Below are positions 37,107 through 49,595 of a stretch of 64,000 nucleotides of DNA, piece after piece. The notes under the pieces were generated by a model. It did no database searches. It had not been told where the DNA came from and saw only the letters and a list, made by a program, of their open reading frames with translations. This DNA is from Stratiolaelaps scimitus (taxonomy: Eukaryota; Arthropoda; Arachnida; Mesostigmata; Laelapidae): assembly GCA_019614645.1 (NCBI GenBank), contig JABWDB010000004.1, positions 5,022,001 through 5,086,000 on the forward strand, given 5' to 3'. How positions within the stretch are numbered: the first letter of the stretch is position 1; every line of letters starts with the position of its first letter. Both the position numbers and the translations under genes were made by a program.

Positions 37107-37132
37107 ACAACAACAACAACAACAACAACAAA
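37107..37132. repeat. (AAC)n on plus, (TTG)n tail of the adjacent LINE
   Basis: About eight AAC units. Read on the minus strand this is a GTT/TTG tract starting 12 nt after the stop codon of the LINE fragment at 37144. Short tandem-repeat tails are known at the 3' end of several non-LTR retrotransposon clades, so it is probably the element's own 3' terminus. Confidence 0.75.
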
Positions 37133-37143
37133 ACTAGAGTCCG

Positions 37144-37615
37144 CTATTCGTTCGCAGCGTCTTTCTTGACTTCATACGCAAACTTTTTAGCTGAAGTGAG
37201 TTCCAGACGGTCGGAAGGCGGCAAGCGAGTGTATAACGGCTCGACTCCTGAAAGGCGAACGACCGCTCGAACATAGTCGTGCGTCTGGCCGAGCGATTTG
37301 TGATTGTTGTGAGGGGTGGGTAAAGCAATATCCTTGAGAATAATTGCTCTGGACATCTCGAAAGCGAGAAGTGCAAGATGCACCGCCAGCGTCCTCCCTA
37401 TCGGCATAATATCAAGGTCCTTGAACAAATGCGCCACCGAGTCTCCGCGGCGCAGGCCGAAGGTGGCCCGTAAAACGTCATTTTGAATAATTTCCACCCG
37501 GCGGCGTGGTGTCCCTTTGTACCCGCAACCCCAAATGGAGAAACCATAACTAAGGAGCGGCAGGAGTAGGGTCTTAGAAGCAATAGCAAGCCTTCAGTGG
37601 GAAGAAAAGTGGGTA
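37144..37615 (-). pseudogene. 5'-truncated LINE, C-terminal part of reverse transcriptase ORF
   Basis: The minus strand encodes LAIASKTLLLPLLSYGFSIW followed by GCGYKGTPRRRVEIIQNDVL and RATFGLRRGDSVAHLFKDLD. This is the characteristic RT-thumb to tail region of jockey/CR1/L2-like non-LTR elements (K-x-LL-P-LSYG-x-x-IWG, QN-x-x-LR, LxI-P-I). The frame stays open to a natural-looking end, KKFAYEVKKDAANE and stop, then a TTG tail. Only the last 150 or so codons are present, so this is a 5'-truncated insertion. The 5' truncation point falls at the palindrome surrounding the TA tract at 37619. The intact frame over this length suggests a relatively young copy. Confidence 0.75.
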
Positions 37616-37653
<38 letters not shown>

Positions 37654-37666
37654 CACTTTTTTCTTC
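37601..37666. repeat. palindrome around a (TA)n core
   Basis: The left arm GAAGAAAAGTGGGTAT (37601-37616) and the right arm at 37649-37666 are reverse complements except for two extra T residues in the right arm. Between them lies a TA tract (37619-37650). The layout is the same as at 9134-9202, although the arm sequence differs. Confidence 0.92.
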
Positions 37667-37925
37667 GGTTGTGACACCTGACCTGGCCGATCCTAGCAGT
37701 GCTCTGAATTATTACTCAAATAAGTACTTCGCAGAATACAATAGTTACTATTCGGCGACTCTCGCGGGGGCCCGAGTTGATCCACCCATCACCATATAGT
37801 AGCATAACATAAATAAAAGAGTATGTTAGCCTTGAAGTTACCAAGTGAATCATGATTCGGAGTTGTACTGCATCATACTGGATTCGTCTGCGCACATGTT
37901 GATGGCAACGTTCCTAGAATTTGCA

Positions 37926-38026
37926 CTCTAGCTAACGCCTGTAGAATCGAATCCCGCCGATGTGACATATCGAGGAAGCCAGGCGTTGTAGAACACTGCA
38001 GTTCCGCAAAAACAAACCAATAAACC
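37926..38026 (+). repeat. SINE-like element, best copy (tRNA-like head plus conserved tail)
   Basis: Upstream part CTCTAGCTAACGCC and GAATCGAATCCCG resemble tRNA A and B boxes (B-box 9 of 11 to GGTTCGAATCC). Then follow GTGACATATCGAGGAAGCCA, GGCGTTGTAGAACACTGCAG and TTCCGCAAAAACAAACCAAT. The blocks match copies A and B in order. This is the copy that most suggests a Pol III-derived SINE. Confidence 0.55.
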
Positions 38027-40519
38027 CCTGTATATTGCATTGCGGATAGGTCCATCCAGCCGACGATAATCTATCACGACTAAACAAACTCGCAACTTAG
38101 AGATCCGATCAGTACAGACACGCTGTTCTTACAATGGCTGAAACGGTTCGCGACCCGCCGCTGTCTCCGTCGCATCCATTTTCCATAGCCTTGGAACTTA
38201 CTGAACTTCACTGAGAAGCATATATTTAGATAGTTATTATCTCTATACAACAAATATTGGGCAAATAATTTTAGCCCACTTATCGACTGCCGTCATCCAT
38301 CGTAACCGGGAACATTACCGGCATCAACGCCCCTGTCATCCATTCGCTCTAAAATTACTGTGCGATGATTGTACACTATTGTTTAATAAGCTGAGCCTTA
38401 TACGCGCCATATCCTTGCGTGCTGACTGTTTATTAACATATAATATGCATTATGCAACTGTATGTGTGCGTGACGTCAATTAATAAAGCTCATTAGTTAG
38501 TAAAATCAAACGATATTTGCTGTTAACAAATATATTATAGCCAATACATTTATTCAAACATACAATAATTAGGAATTATTTCTAGGGATTATTGGGGGGG
38601 GATTAGCTGGAGCTGAGGCCGACATTGTCCCGAGAAAGGCGATGGCACTCTCTGCCTCACAGCGAGGGACAGGCATTGCGAATCAATATGTTATTGATTT
38701 ATACAGGATGTATTATATAAATAGTGACTCACTAACAGTGCGTCTGAATGCAAAATGTTTTTTTCTACTCTGCCTACAAAGACTTTATTCCGGTAACTAG
38801 CAGATTGATCATGAACTTGGAAACTAGTTGTCGTCAATAATATAAATAGTGTCGTATTTCGTTTTAGATGTACCTTGAGTTATATGCGACTGTGTATCTG
38901 TGAAGAGGAACAGACTTGTAGGTATTCTGTCCCCTGAAATATTCTCACATCACCATCATATATAGGTCACAGGACAATGTCCACATGATACCTTGATGCT
39001 TGGTAAAGGTTGAACTGGGTACATCGTTTTGAGTGTCCACCGTTTAATTTGGCGAGCCATCGCGGTGTGGAAGTTCGAGATATCACAAGTCTTTCCTCAA
39101 CGTAAATCTTATCGCGAAGCTACCCAACACGACGGAGGGTTATCTCAACTTTTAGAAACATGTCCTTCCAATCTGATTGCTTCAGTGCTTTCGCCAGCCG
39201 GATCAGATTCCTCCGTCGAAATACAATTTCGATTCATATTGTTGCATTTTTTCTATCGCAAGCATGGTCAATGGAACCGCGACCAAGCCTTCTAACTTAT
39301 TGCTCATCTTACTTAGGTGTTCCACATTCAACAGCAGCCCTTGCACAGAAAGCGATTTGCGAAGTTTCACCAAGCAAACTTCGAGATCCAGCTAAAAACG
39401 ATGCTAGTACACAACGGCACAGCTTGTTCCTGATAGCAAAACTGTCGTCACCTTACGAAACGAGTCACGTCCGCTCGACGAAAACTTGAGTCTACAGTGC
39501 CAACTTGTTCGCGCACACATCGAGAGCTTCAGCAAGTGGCCGATTACAGATGTAACCAGCCACTTGCTATGGGTTACGCAGCGAAGCGAAGGCTAAGAAT
39601 CACAAATCAATACAGGAACAGTAGAATCTGACCCCCGTCGTCGGCTCGAAAGACGACGGCATATAGCAGAAAACAAATAAAATGAAAATAAGTAACCCAA
39701 TGATTTCGTGGTAGCGGCCTTTGAAGCAAAGCTTCTTCGAAGTCGGGTTCAGTTCGGAACGCTCCTTTCAACGCAATTTACGGAGGCCGCTGTCGGTTTC
39801 CTCGATCATACCGTGAAACAAGGTTTCGAACCAAGGTAACCTGAGTTAGCAAAATCGTTCAAATTTCTTGTAATTTGTTGCTAGTACACAGTGTCTGCAG
39901 CATTTTCTTTACTCTCCTATTAACAAACTGTGCCTAAGTGTTGCTCATTTAACGAAGAACGTCATTAAAATATTTGTTCGTCTCTTGTCGCTGACTCGTT
40001 AGGTGACAGTGAACCTCCATCTCTGACAGAAGACAATTCATTGCAGTATGTGTTTACCAATACGAAAAGAAAAATATAGAGCGACGTTGGTTGAAGGCAA
40101 TAGTGAATGGATTTCGAAGCAGGATTCATATCCTCACGGGTAAGCTTTGAATTTGTCAGCACACAATGCTGTGTAACACTAAACTAATCATCTACCCTAC
40201 AATACTACAGTCAGCGGTTTGCTTACGTTCTATTATACTTGTAGATACAGGTTTAATTCGTTGGCTTTTCATTGACGGAAGTAGTTCGCTATCGATAAAT
40301 GTTCAAACATTCCTTATGCCAGCAACCGAATGAACGTATGTTCGCTAGTAATATCCTCGCTAGGTTGTTAACTTTCTCTCAACGGTTTGTCCGTTCTGGG
40401 TAGCTGCTCAAGATCGGATACCTCGAGTGGCTCTTCAGCGTCACTCCACTGTCGGTCTCGTGGTCGCGAGAGAGACTTGGCCACATTCAGCTACTACCAG
40501 AATTTTCTTTTCTTTTTTT
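38027..40519. other. AT-rich DNA without a defended gene
   Basis: It contains a 10-bp-arm hairpin (39531-39568) and overlapping plus-strand frames of 72-109 codons at 39029-39489 that have no recognisable domain. I see no splice-bounded exon. Confidence 0.35.
39531..39568. repeat. perfect inverted repeat, 10-bp arms, 18-nt loop
   Basis: AGCAAGTGGC (39531-39540) and GCCACTTGCT (39559-39568) are perfect reverse complements. No function is evident. Confidence 0.7.
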
Positions 40520-40627
40520 AGGTTAGCCAACCGTTCCATAAGGGGGGGGGCGGTCATGGTGTTGGCATGCATTAGCATGCCAACACCCCCCCTTAAAAAA
40601 AAAAAAAAAAAAAAGGTTAGCCAACCG
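40520..40627. mobile_element. small palindromic insertion flanked by 14-bp direct repeats
   Basis: The 14-mer AGGTTAGCCAACCG occurs at 40520-40533 and again at 40614-40627. Between them are a G9 run (40542-40550), a perfect 13-bp palindrome GGTGTTGGCATGC / GCATGCCAACACC with a 4-nt loop (40558-40587), a C7 run and an A20 run ending at the second repeat. The G and C runs extend the stem. The arrangement looks like a tiny insertion with a target-site duplication. The A20 run abutting the downstream repeat fits target-primed retroposition, and the stem suggests a structured RNA or a foldback element. It has no coding capacity. Confidence 0.5.
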
Positions 40628-42245
40628 AAGCCACCGCCGCTAATGGAGAGTATTGATTCGTCCGCATGCCCACCATGACGCCAGCTATGACGTTTGCTAC
40701 GAGCCCCAATTGCTACTGGGCGCAATAGTGCGGCGCATTTGCCAAACTCATCACTGACGCATCTAGCAATATGTTTATGGCAATAGAGACCCGTATATGT
40801 ATATAGTAGTAACTTTAGTGAGTTCTGTATCCTACCATGGCCATTATTAGAGCAGGGAATTATTCAAATCTGGAATAATTTCGCATTGCTCACATAAATG
40901 GACTTCCCGTACGCTCACGGGTATGTGTATATATGTCTGCCTGATATCTGGTCTAGCGTCGGTCGTAACGATTGCTTGGGACTCTACAGCGGCGTATCAG
41001 CTGCGTATCAGGATTACTCAGGGATTACCTCACAGTGATGGCAGTTCGTGCGAACGCAGATTGCCTCCCGACTGCCAGATTTGTGGCTGCAACGGGGTCC
41101 CTAATTTAATATTTATTCGATTGCTCTCTGTATTTCAAGCTGGCAAATGCCTGAGTGGAGTCGTAAACACAATTGCGTATAGCTAGGAACGCTCACGATA
41201 AACCCGTATGCAAAACGCCATGGCAGGCAGTCTCGGTACCGCTGTGTAGCGTTGCTTCAGCAACATGTCAGATCGCAAAAGTCAACTGATAAAAGTCGAA
41301 CTGAGAATGTCCTATTCTAAAACTGAAGGTGACTTAATCAAAAAATTAGCATTATCAAATGGAATCATCCTGATACGATAGGTACAATATTGAACGGGCT
41401 TTTTGCTGTAGAACAAACAGCTATAACAGATCACGTTCTTCTGTACATGGTTAAATATGTAAGAGAGAGAGAGAGAAAATAGAAGCTTCCAAAGTGTATA
41501 AAAGTCGAGAGAACAATTTGTGCCTCTGTAGTCAACAGCACTCACAGTTAATTCACTTACTGTGATCTAAAGCACTCAGGGAGGTTCGCTCTTTTTCTCT
41601 CTGGTCGTCGGACGTCTAAGTCCACGAATATCAGCCGTTATGCGTTAGGTGTTCGGGGTACAGAGGGAATTCAACCTTTGGAGGTGCAGGATGCCGTCAG
41701 GTCGTTGCGCCTCGACATGCCAACGAACTAATGCGTTTCGTGGTCGGGCAACTCGGTGTCGGCACAAACACATTTAGTTTGGGTTTATGCTACTGTGACC
41801 TTTTTCTGTATCACAAAAAATACGACAACTTTACACATACATATGTATGAAACCTATGGTAGATATTTCGATAACGCTTTCCAGCAGACTCATCGCTTTG
41901 CCAATCAATTAGGTCGTCGGGCTTTCTTACACCATAAAGGCCACCCTCCCCATCATGATGGATGTGAAGCAGATTACAATATATACAGATGTGTTCTAAT
42001 TGGTGACAGGAATAGTCCATCCTTCAAAATAACCAAGTGCTTAATTAGACTTCGCAGTGTATTCTCTCAAACAACAAGCAAGTTATAGTAAAGATACATC
42101 TACATACGTGTCCCCATTTATTCGTGCCTCTATTAACCAAACGTCGTGTGGCTCCTTCAAGAGTTTCCGAAGAAGTAATATGTTCGCTGCGTGGCTAAGC
42201 ATAATTGGCATTATATGTTATGACCCTGAGTAATTTCCCTCTCAG
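40628..42245. other. no gene defended
   Basis: Unique sequence with a 110-codon plus-strand frame at 41756-42088 (contains HHKGHPPHHDGCEADYNIYR), short AGAG repeats at 41462-41476, and a strong polypyrimidine acceptor at its right end (TTTCCCTCTCAG, 42234-42245) that opens the candidate exon at 42246. Confidence 0.35.
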
Positions 42246-42567
42246 CGTGTTCATTTAATGGGAACCGACATCTGGAAACACAAAATCGACAACGAAGACG
42301 AAGAAATATCGTATTCTAAGCCGGCCGACCGCCTCGATGATCGAACGCGCTCGCTCGCCGTGGGCCAACAGTATTATGTTGGTAGAAGCAACTGTCCTAG
42401 AGCAGTCCTGCAACTGTTGCGCTGCACTGGTTGGTCGTACGGCTGCCGAGGCTCCTCAACATGCAGTACACGTTTGGACCGACTCCTGCTCGAGTTTACA
42501 ATTCAAATACGAAGGCGAACGTCGAACCGTAGAGACTTGTACCCCCTATTACGGGCCAAATCGTTGA
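42246..42567 (+). CDS. candidate terminal exon with cystine-knot-like Cys pattern
   Basis: A strong acceptor, AATTTCCCTCTCAG|, precedes the segment. One frame, in phase with the acceptor, is open for 165 codons from ATG 42258 (MGTDIWKHKIDNEDEEISYS). A second frame, open from about 42307 and with ATG at 42337, ends at TGA 42565-42567. It encodes SIMLVEATVLEQSCNCCAAL, then HAVHVWTDSCSSLQFKYEGE, then ETCTPYYGPNR. That C-x-CC ... C ... C spacing recalls C-terminal cystine-knot domains or glycoprotein-hormone-like knots, which are secreted. The final C-x-C pair of those families is missing. The domain-like frame is not the one the acceptor opens, so a small indel or another acceptor would be needed. 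Identity is tentative. Confidence 0.35.
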
Positions 42568-43036
42568 AGACGACTATTTCTCTCTCTCTCTTCCGTTCGC
42601 TATGCGTAGCGTCCGTAAACTCCGTTCATTGGTTGTCGATTTATTTTTTAGGTCGCTATTCCGACCAGGGATTGAGATGTTGCAAGCTGTCCAAATACAA
42701 AGATTGCCTAGTTCTCGGAGCTCGATATTATTCAGCAATTTTGTTTTTAGACTAAATAGTAGATTTTTCTCTGCCATTATGTCACAAAGGTGTATTTGCG
42801 GTGACGGTTGAGAATTTCTAAGAAATATCGCCGGGTAAGCGCGTATCTTTCTTCGTTGCACGCAGGTGATCTCAGATTTATTCGGCCACGTTGGAGATTG
42901 ACGATTGTTTTACCTTGAGATAACGGTATAACTGCAACCGGGGTTATGGCTTACTTCAAGAAGGTCACACGTTAGCTGTTGCAGGGTAGCGTGTTAGTTG
43001 CAATGCGAAGTCGCAAGCAAGATATATACCATAGCT

Positions 43037-43070
43037 AGATGGTACAGGTAACGGAATACCTGTACCATCT
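43037..43070. repeat. perfect hairpin, 14-bp arms, 6-nt loop
   Basis: AGATGGTACAGGTA (43037-43050) pairs perfectly with TACCTGTACCATCT (43057-43070) around ACGGAA. Chance occurrence in 64 kb is very unlikely. No terminator or gene end is visible beside it. Confidence 0.93.
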
Positions 43071-43482
43071 GTATCCGAGGACCCCGCTGAGGCCTTGGTA
43101 CCCACAGATGTTGCAAATGTGTATTCCGAAGCAGCAGAGGCATGCCACAAGGTGGTTCGGGTATTGCTGAGTGGGACTGGTTAGGACGAACTGGGATGTG
43201 GTGACATGAGCGAGGTACGCCCCGTGCAGGGAGGGGAATTTGGTCACCCGGAATCGGCTCACAGCAAACGTCACAGGCCATCGGATACCTGGAGCAACGG
43301 GATGACCTAAACATTCTCACGAGGATAATCGGGAGGGTTAGGTGAACAATGCGATCAAGTAACTGAAACGGGATAATGTTAGAACTACAGTGTGACGGAG
43401 CTACTGAAAATAGTAGACTTACAATAGCCATTAAGACGTAAATTTTCAGTTAAGAAAGAGGCCAATTTTGTTTCCCGTTTAC

Positions 43483-45280
<1,798 letters not shown>

Positions 45281-45355
45281 GACTTCTTCGCCCTCCTTTG
45301 GAGGGCGAAGAAGTCGGTCTTTTCCGACTTTTCCGCCGCATAGACAGCGGCGGAA
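45281..45355. repeat. tandem perfect hairpins (16-bp and 9-bp arms)
   Basis: GACTTCTTCGCCCTCC (45281-45296) pairs perfectly with 45300-45315 around a 3-nt TTT loop. AGTCGG/CCGACT (45312-45317 and 45324-45329) forms a second short stem. TTCCGCCGC (45331-45339) pairs with GCGGCGGAA (45347-45355) as a third. Three adjoining stems in 75 bp is striking. The stretch lies in a GC-rich block and is open in plus-strand frames, but no gene is identified. Confidence 0.92.
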
Positions 45356-46736
45356 ACAAGGGAGAGGCGAAACGTACAGCGACGCGGTGGAGCCGACTCG
45401 ATCTGATCCGGTCTGACCCTATCTCGTCTCCGTTCGTTGGCCTATCTCAGCAAACAGAGGAAAAAGCCAGCTTCGAGAGGAAGGGTTCAATGAGCTTGAC
45501 CTAGCATCCTAGCCGAGCCTAGCCGGGAGGAATCGAGAAGAAGCAAGCATGATCAAAGCTTTTCCGGCTCGAAAACGAACGAGAATAGAACGGGGCGGGT
45601 TCGGACGTCCCCAGCGGCGGTTCATCGTTGCCAACACGAATGAGAAAAGAATGCTTCGTTCTGCTGCTGCTGCCGCTGCTGTATAGGATCAGAAATCGAT
45701 TTTAATTCACTCTGCCATCGGCAGAAGGCCGCCCGCCCGCCCGCCTGGTGGTTAGTTGGTTGGTTTGTTCGCTGATGGGGAGGCAACCGGGACACGAGTA
45801 AGCCGGGATAATAAGATATTGTATTGTGGGACTTACGACGAGCAAAGAAAACCACACGTAATTGCGAAGTTCGATTCTTTCCTCATTGAATGAATGTTTA
45901 TTTATTTGCTTCTGTAAGGCAAGACCGGGACGAGCAAGGAGGATAATGGCAGAGGGCGGGCACGGGAAACAGCAGGGTTATGACACCTTGAGTGCGTACA
46001 GGTGTTCATTGACCTACGCTTCGCGAACGCGTACAATAGCAACGGAGAGCGTCCTTGTAGGTCTTCAATGGCCGTGGACACGTGTGAAATCCTTTCGTGC
46101 AAAATGTTTGCATAGTTGCACACAAAATACTCGTATGACCTTGTCTAGACCATTGTCTAGATACCGCAAAGTCGAAGGTTAGTTATCGCAAAAGCGCCAA
46201 AATTAGCTAGAGGAATTAGCCGCAATTACTCAGCCTAACTCCGCAGCTCAGATTCATTGATAGTTCAAGCTTTGAGATCATGTGTTAGCATCCATTCTTT
46301 CCTTTATATATAAAGCACTCTATAGCAGTAGTCGAAGCAAAATGCGGATGCTTCTGAATTTTCGCTCGAAAACTACCACATTCGACGGGATTACAATCAT
46401 CACGTGTGATTCAATCGGGTGCTGATAGTTTAACTAACATAACTATGGAGGAATAAAATTATAATATAGAAAGATAACTAGAATACTACATAAAAGCATA
46501 ATGAAATTCGGGATTTTGCACCAATTGCTAAATGAGCCGGATGACGTTGGTAAGGATCCCCAAAGACGATTTGCTAAAATGTTTATTCCTATAACGGCTC
46601 TTCTCATTTGTTAGTTGTTTACTTGATGATCAACTACGCACTGCTATACGCACAATGGGATAGAGGATTGTCTCATTTTCTCATTGAAGTATAGCAACGT
46701 GAACCTAGAGTTGAGCGGAAGGTTTTATTTCACATG

Positions 46737-46740
<4 letters not shown>
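45356..46740. other. GC-rich block grading into AT-rich DNA, no gene
   Basis: It includes a CTG-like run (45662-45679), short (CCCG)n repeats near 45730-45745 and unassigned short frames on both strands. Nothing else is supportable. Confidence 0.35.

Positions 46741-46778
<38 letters not shown>
46741..46778. repeat. (CT)n microsatellite
   Basis: About 19 CT units with one TT interruption. It could act as a polypyrimidine tract for a plus-strand exon immediately downstream. Confidence 0.95.
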
Positions 46779-46781
<3 letters not shown>

Positions 46782-46799
46782 CGTTCACTTTCTATTGCT

Positions 46800-46939
46800 G
46801 GTCTCCCGAAGGCCGTATTAATAACGACTCATTGATTTCACCTGGACCCGCCAGGGCAAAGGCCACAAGGAATGCAACGTCTTATTTGTCTCCGGGTTTG
46901 GCAGACGGAGCGGCAAAGGTTGAGGGCCAGAGACTTTAG
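46800..46939 (+). CDS. candidate exon downstream of the CT tract
   Basis: After the pyrimidine tract the frame WSPEGRINNDSLISPGPARA continues KATRNATSYLSPGLADGAAK before a TAG at 46937-46939. CCCGAAG|GCC near 46812 is a possible acceptor and CAAAG|GTTGAG near 46917 a weak donor. Composition is protein-like, but no domain is recognised and splice scores are modest. It may be linked with the segment at 47054-47295. Confidence 0.22.
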
Positions 46940-47053
46940 GCACGTAAAGAGACGCTCAGGATTCCTATATCCACCGGTATGTATAGAGAACTGAGGAGAA
47001 CCGACGTCAAGGATAGAAGACAGCGGCCCGCGGGGCCCTGTTTTCCAAATAAG

Positions 47054-47295
47054 AGCACTTCTGGTATGACCTCAGCAAATGCAATAAGCAGCGCAACGAC
47101 GCAGTGCCCCACCACAGGGCAAGACTGTCAGAGCCAGAACGAAAGGTTCTGCGATCAGACGGCATTGATCAGGAAGGAGCTGACTGGGCCAGTCGCATTG
47201 ACGATGTGACGATTGCCTCCCGCAACGTTGCCGCTTGCTCTGGAACGGTACTGCCTGTGCAGGACGCCTATGCAGCTGCTGTCACGTTCCAATTC
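47054..47295 (+). CDS. candidate internal exon, unknown protein
   Basis: The frame is open between a possible acceptor (TTTTCCAAATAAG|AG, 47053/47054) and a donor (CAATTC|GTATGA, 47295/47296). A stop in the same frame lies just before the acceptor, so splicing would be required. The translation begins HFWYDLSKCNKQRNDAVPHH and continues ARLSEPERKVLRSDGIDQEG, ending VQDAYAAAVTFQF. It looks like coding sequence but matches no family I recognise. A second overlapping plus-strand frame (from 46979) is also open, which lowers confidence. Confidence 0.3.
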
Positions 47296-49187
47296 GTATG
47301 AAGGAAGACGCTATTGTATTACTCAGTGGGTCACTCACGTGTATGGGTGCATATCGAGATTTGAGGGAATATGTGTGGTATACATTATCCAGAATAACAA
47401 TACACCGTATGTGACGAACGGATGTGTGGTTCGTCAGATTATGAATATATAAAAGGTAGAGAACATGATTATTTATTATAGAACATGTTTATTCCTCACA
47501 CGAATGTGAACATTACTACAAACTGAATGTGTATTATACTGTTATTAATAACTAATATAATAAATTGAACATAGCGCACTAGAGGTCAGGACGGTCGGGT
47601 GGCTCTCTCCGGGTGGATGCACAGGCTTCAAATCACTTCGTTTTCGCCACCCAGTCAGTAGACATCTCTCGATAGTAAGTGCGCCATCTTGTGGACACCT
47701 GTCTGTCGTCAAATATCCTCTTAATTCCTGGAATGTTTGCAACAATTGGCTTTACTGTAAATTATGGATAAAATACCGGAGGAAGATGACGGCATTGCTT
47801 CTTTTGCAGCTAATCCAGAGATGCACAAATCAGTGCAATCAAGAATTTCAGTTAGAAATTGATCCAAATAGGGGGAATACATAGTCAACTGTCGCGAGGG
47901 TTCTAAGTAGTATTTTGTTTCGAGTCATACACTTGACGCACACCACTGCGGTTGAGGTTTCACCTATGGTTTTCACAATTAGTGTGTTTTGACAAGTTTT
48001 AGTTAACAGACTACATTCGCCTCAACGGATACTCTATAGACTGGCAAAAAATCGCCTGGCAATGACGCGAGTCCAATAATGAACAGCGGCAAGGAGGCAA
48101 TTCGCAAGATCACAACGGTCTCGAACACATGCAAGGATTGTCTAACTTTACGACCGAACTAAAGATTCATGAGTAGTGGTACAGTAGTAACACATCCCTT
48201 TATAACCAACCCTTTCAACTGTACGATAATCTAAGTCAACTCCGACAATTGCAACGGACTACCGTCACCCATCACGGGAACAGAGCGTACGAGATTTGCA
48301 AAGGTCCTAACGCTGAAACAGAATCGAAGGCGAGTCCATGTGACAAAATCAACTCTTAGTATAAATTACGAATAACATTTTAATGTTAACTAAGGGAACT
48401 TATTTGCAAAAGCATATTTTATATATATATAAATGATTGGGGAATGAGGTACGACCGGGACACTTTCAGCACCAGTTCGAGCTTAATGTCACATCGGATG
48501 ACATTGCTATAGTGAACACTATGTCCCAGTTATGTTGGTCATGCCAGCAGAAGTCTACGACAAAAGCCCGAGGTATTCATTTGAAAGATGAAAGTGAAAG
48601 TTCTCGCTTGCCTGTAAAATGTGTTTACCTAATCAATTTTTCATGATGAGTAAAGGCCCTTGGTCTTACAGAATTGTCGGTGACGAGCATATAGCGTCCA
48701 CATCGCTTCCCTGATGTGCCGGTCTTTAAACCCACTGAGTTTATGAGAAATGGTTGCCTCACAATTTCGTCGAACTTTTCATTGGTCTATTTGCTGATCT
48801 TGGAACTATAGCCGTACAGCGTATGTATTCACTTTCATTGAACTCTACCATTTTCATTAACTATAGCCCAATAATTCGGGCAGAGCATGCCTAAAAGATG
48901 AACAACATTATGTATGTTCCAGGGGATGTGTTCATTTTCGCTGTAGAATTCAGGTCACCCAATAGAGCCATGTCGTTTTAGGTATGTCTTGCCTAATCTG
49001 CCTGAATAAATGGGATCCGATCTGTGAACTGATCCAGAATGTCCACCGAATCCAGTATTTTCTTAGCCTTATTCTGCGCTCATTCATTTTCGTAAAACAT
49101 TTCCACTTCATGCTCAATCAGGCAATTTCACCCGCATGCCCATCAATTTCTCTCAAATACATATAATAGCCACAGCCCAAACCCCCT
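47296..49187. other. AT-rich DNA, no gene
   Basis: Only short frames and one short TA run near 48422-48431. I see nothing else. Confidence 0.4.
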
Positions 49188-49397
49188 ATGTGTTCCTCGT
49201 CGCTCCTCTTCGCGGGTGACACTTTGGGAAGTGTTGCATTGATCCAGCCTCACGCAACCAGGGCGAAGTTGCCATTCCGCAACCAGCTGCTGTACTCGGA
49301 GGCGACTAACAGCGAGTTAAATGGACTTCCCTACGAAGTTCCCGTACAAACGACTCTGAGTGCAGATGATATGCGTGATCATATCGTTAAGAGATAA
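49188..49397 (+). CDS. low-confidence open segment
   Basis: A 69-codon frame ending at TAA, with protein-like content (PHATRAKLPFRNQLLYSEAT then NSELNGLPYEVPVQTTL). A possible acceptor, TTGATCCAG|CC, lies at 49246. No domain is recognised. It could be a last exon or chance. Confidence 0.18.
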   Translation: MCSSSLLFAGDTLGSVALIQPHATRAKLPFRNQLLYSEATNSELNGLPYEVPVQTTLSADDMRDHIVKR

Positions 49398-49463
49398 CAT
49401 GCATAACAACATTCTCTCACATTTTTTGTCACATAGTCTACGAAACAAGAGCGAAACGCTTAC

Positions 49464-49595
49464 AAATTGTTGATAGCAGCCGGTTGGACTGGCAGTTTCA
49501 ATGGTCGTGTCATTTACAGTGTTTGAGGGCCCGTTTCCTCGCGAAACTTCGCAAGGACTGCTTTCATTCGAGCATTGACTGTCATTGTTGGACAT
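49464..49595 (-). CDS. candidate first coding exon, unknown protein
   Basis: The ATG at 49595 has a good start context (ACCATGT). The minus-strand frame gives MSNNDSQCSNESSPCEVSRG followed by NGPSNTVNDTTIETASPTGC and YQQF, 44 codons. It stops exactly at a donor, TTT|GTAAGC (49464/49463), in phase 0. A TA tract lies 70-90 bp upstream. The content is polar, Ser/Asn/Thr-rich and probably a disordered N-terminus. No family is recognised and the next exon was not found. A second minus-strand frame runs through the same DNA, so the ATG context and donor are the main support. Confidence 0.4.
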
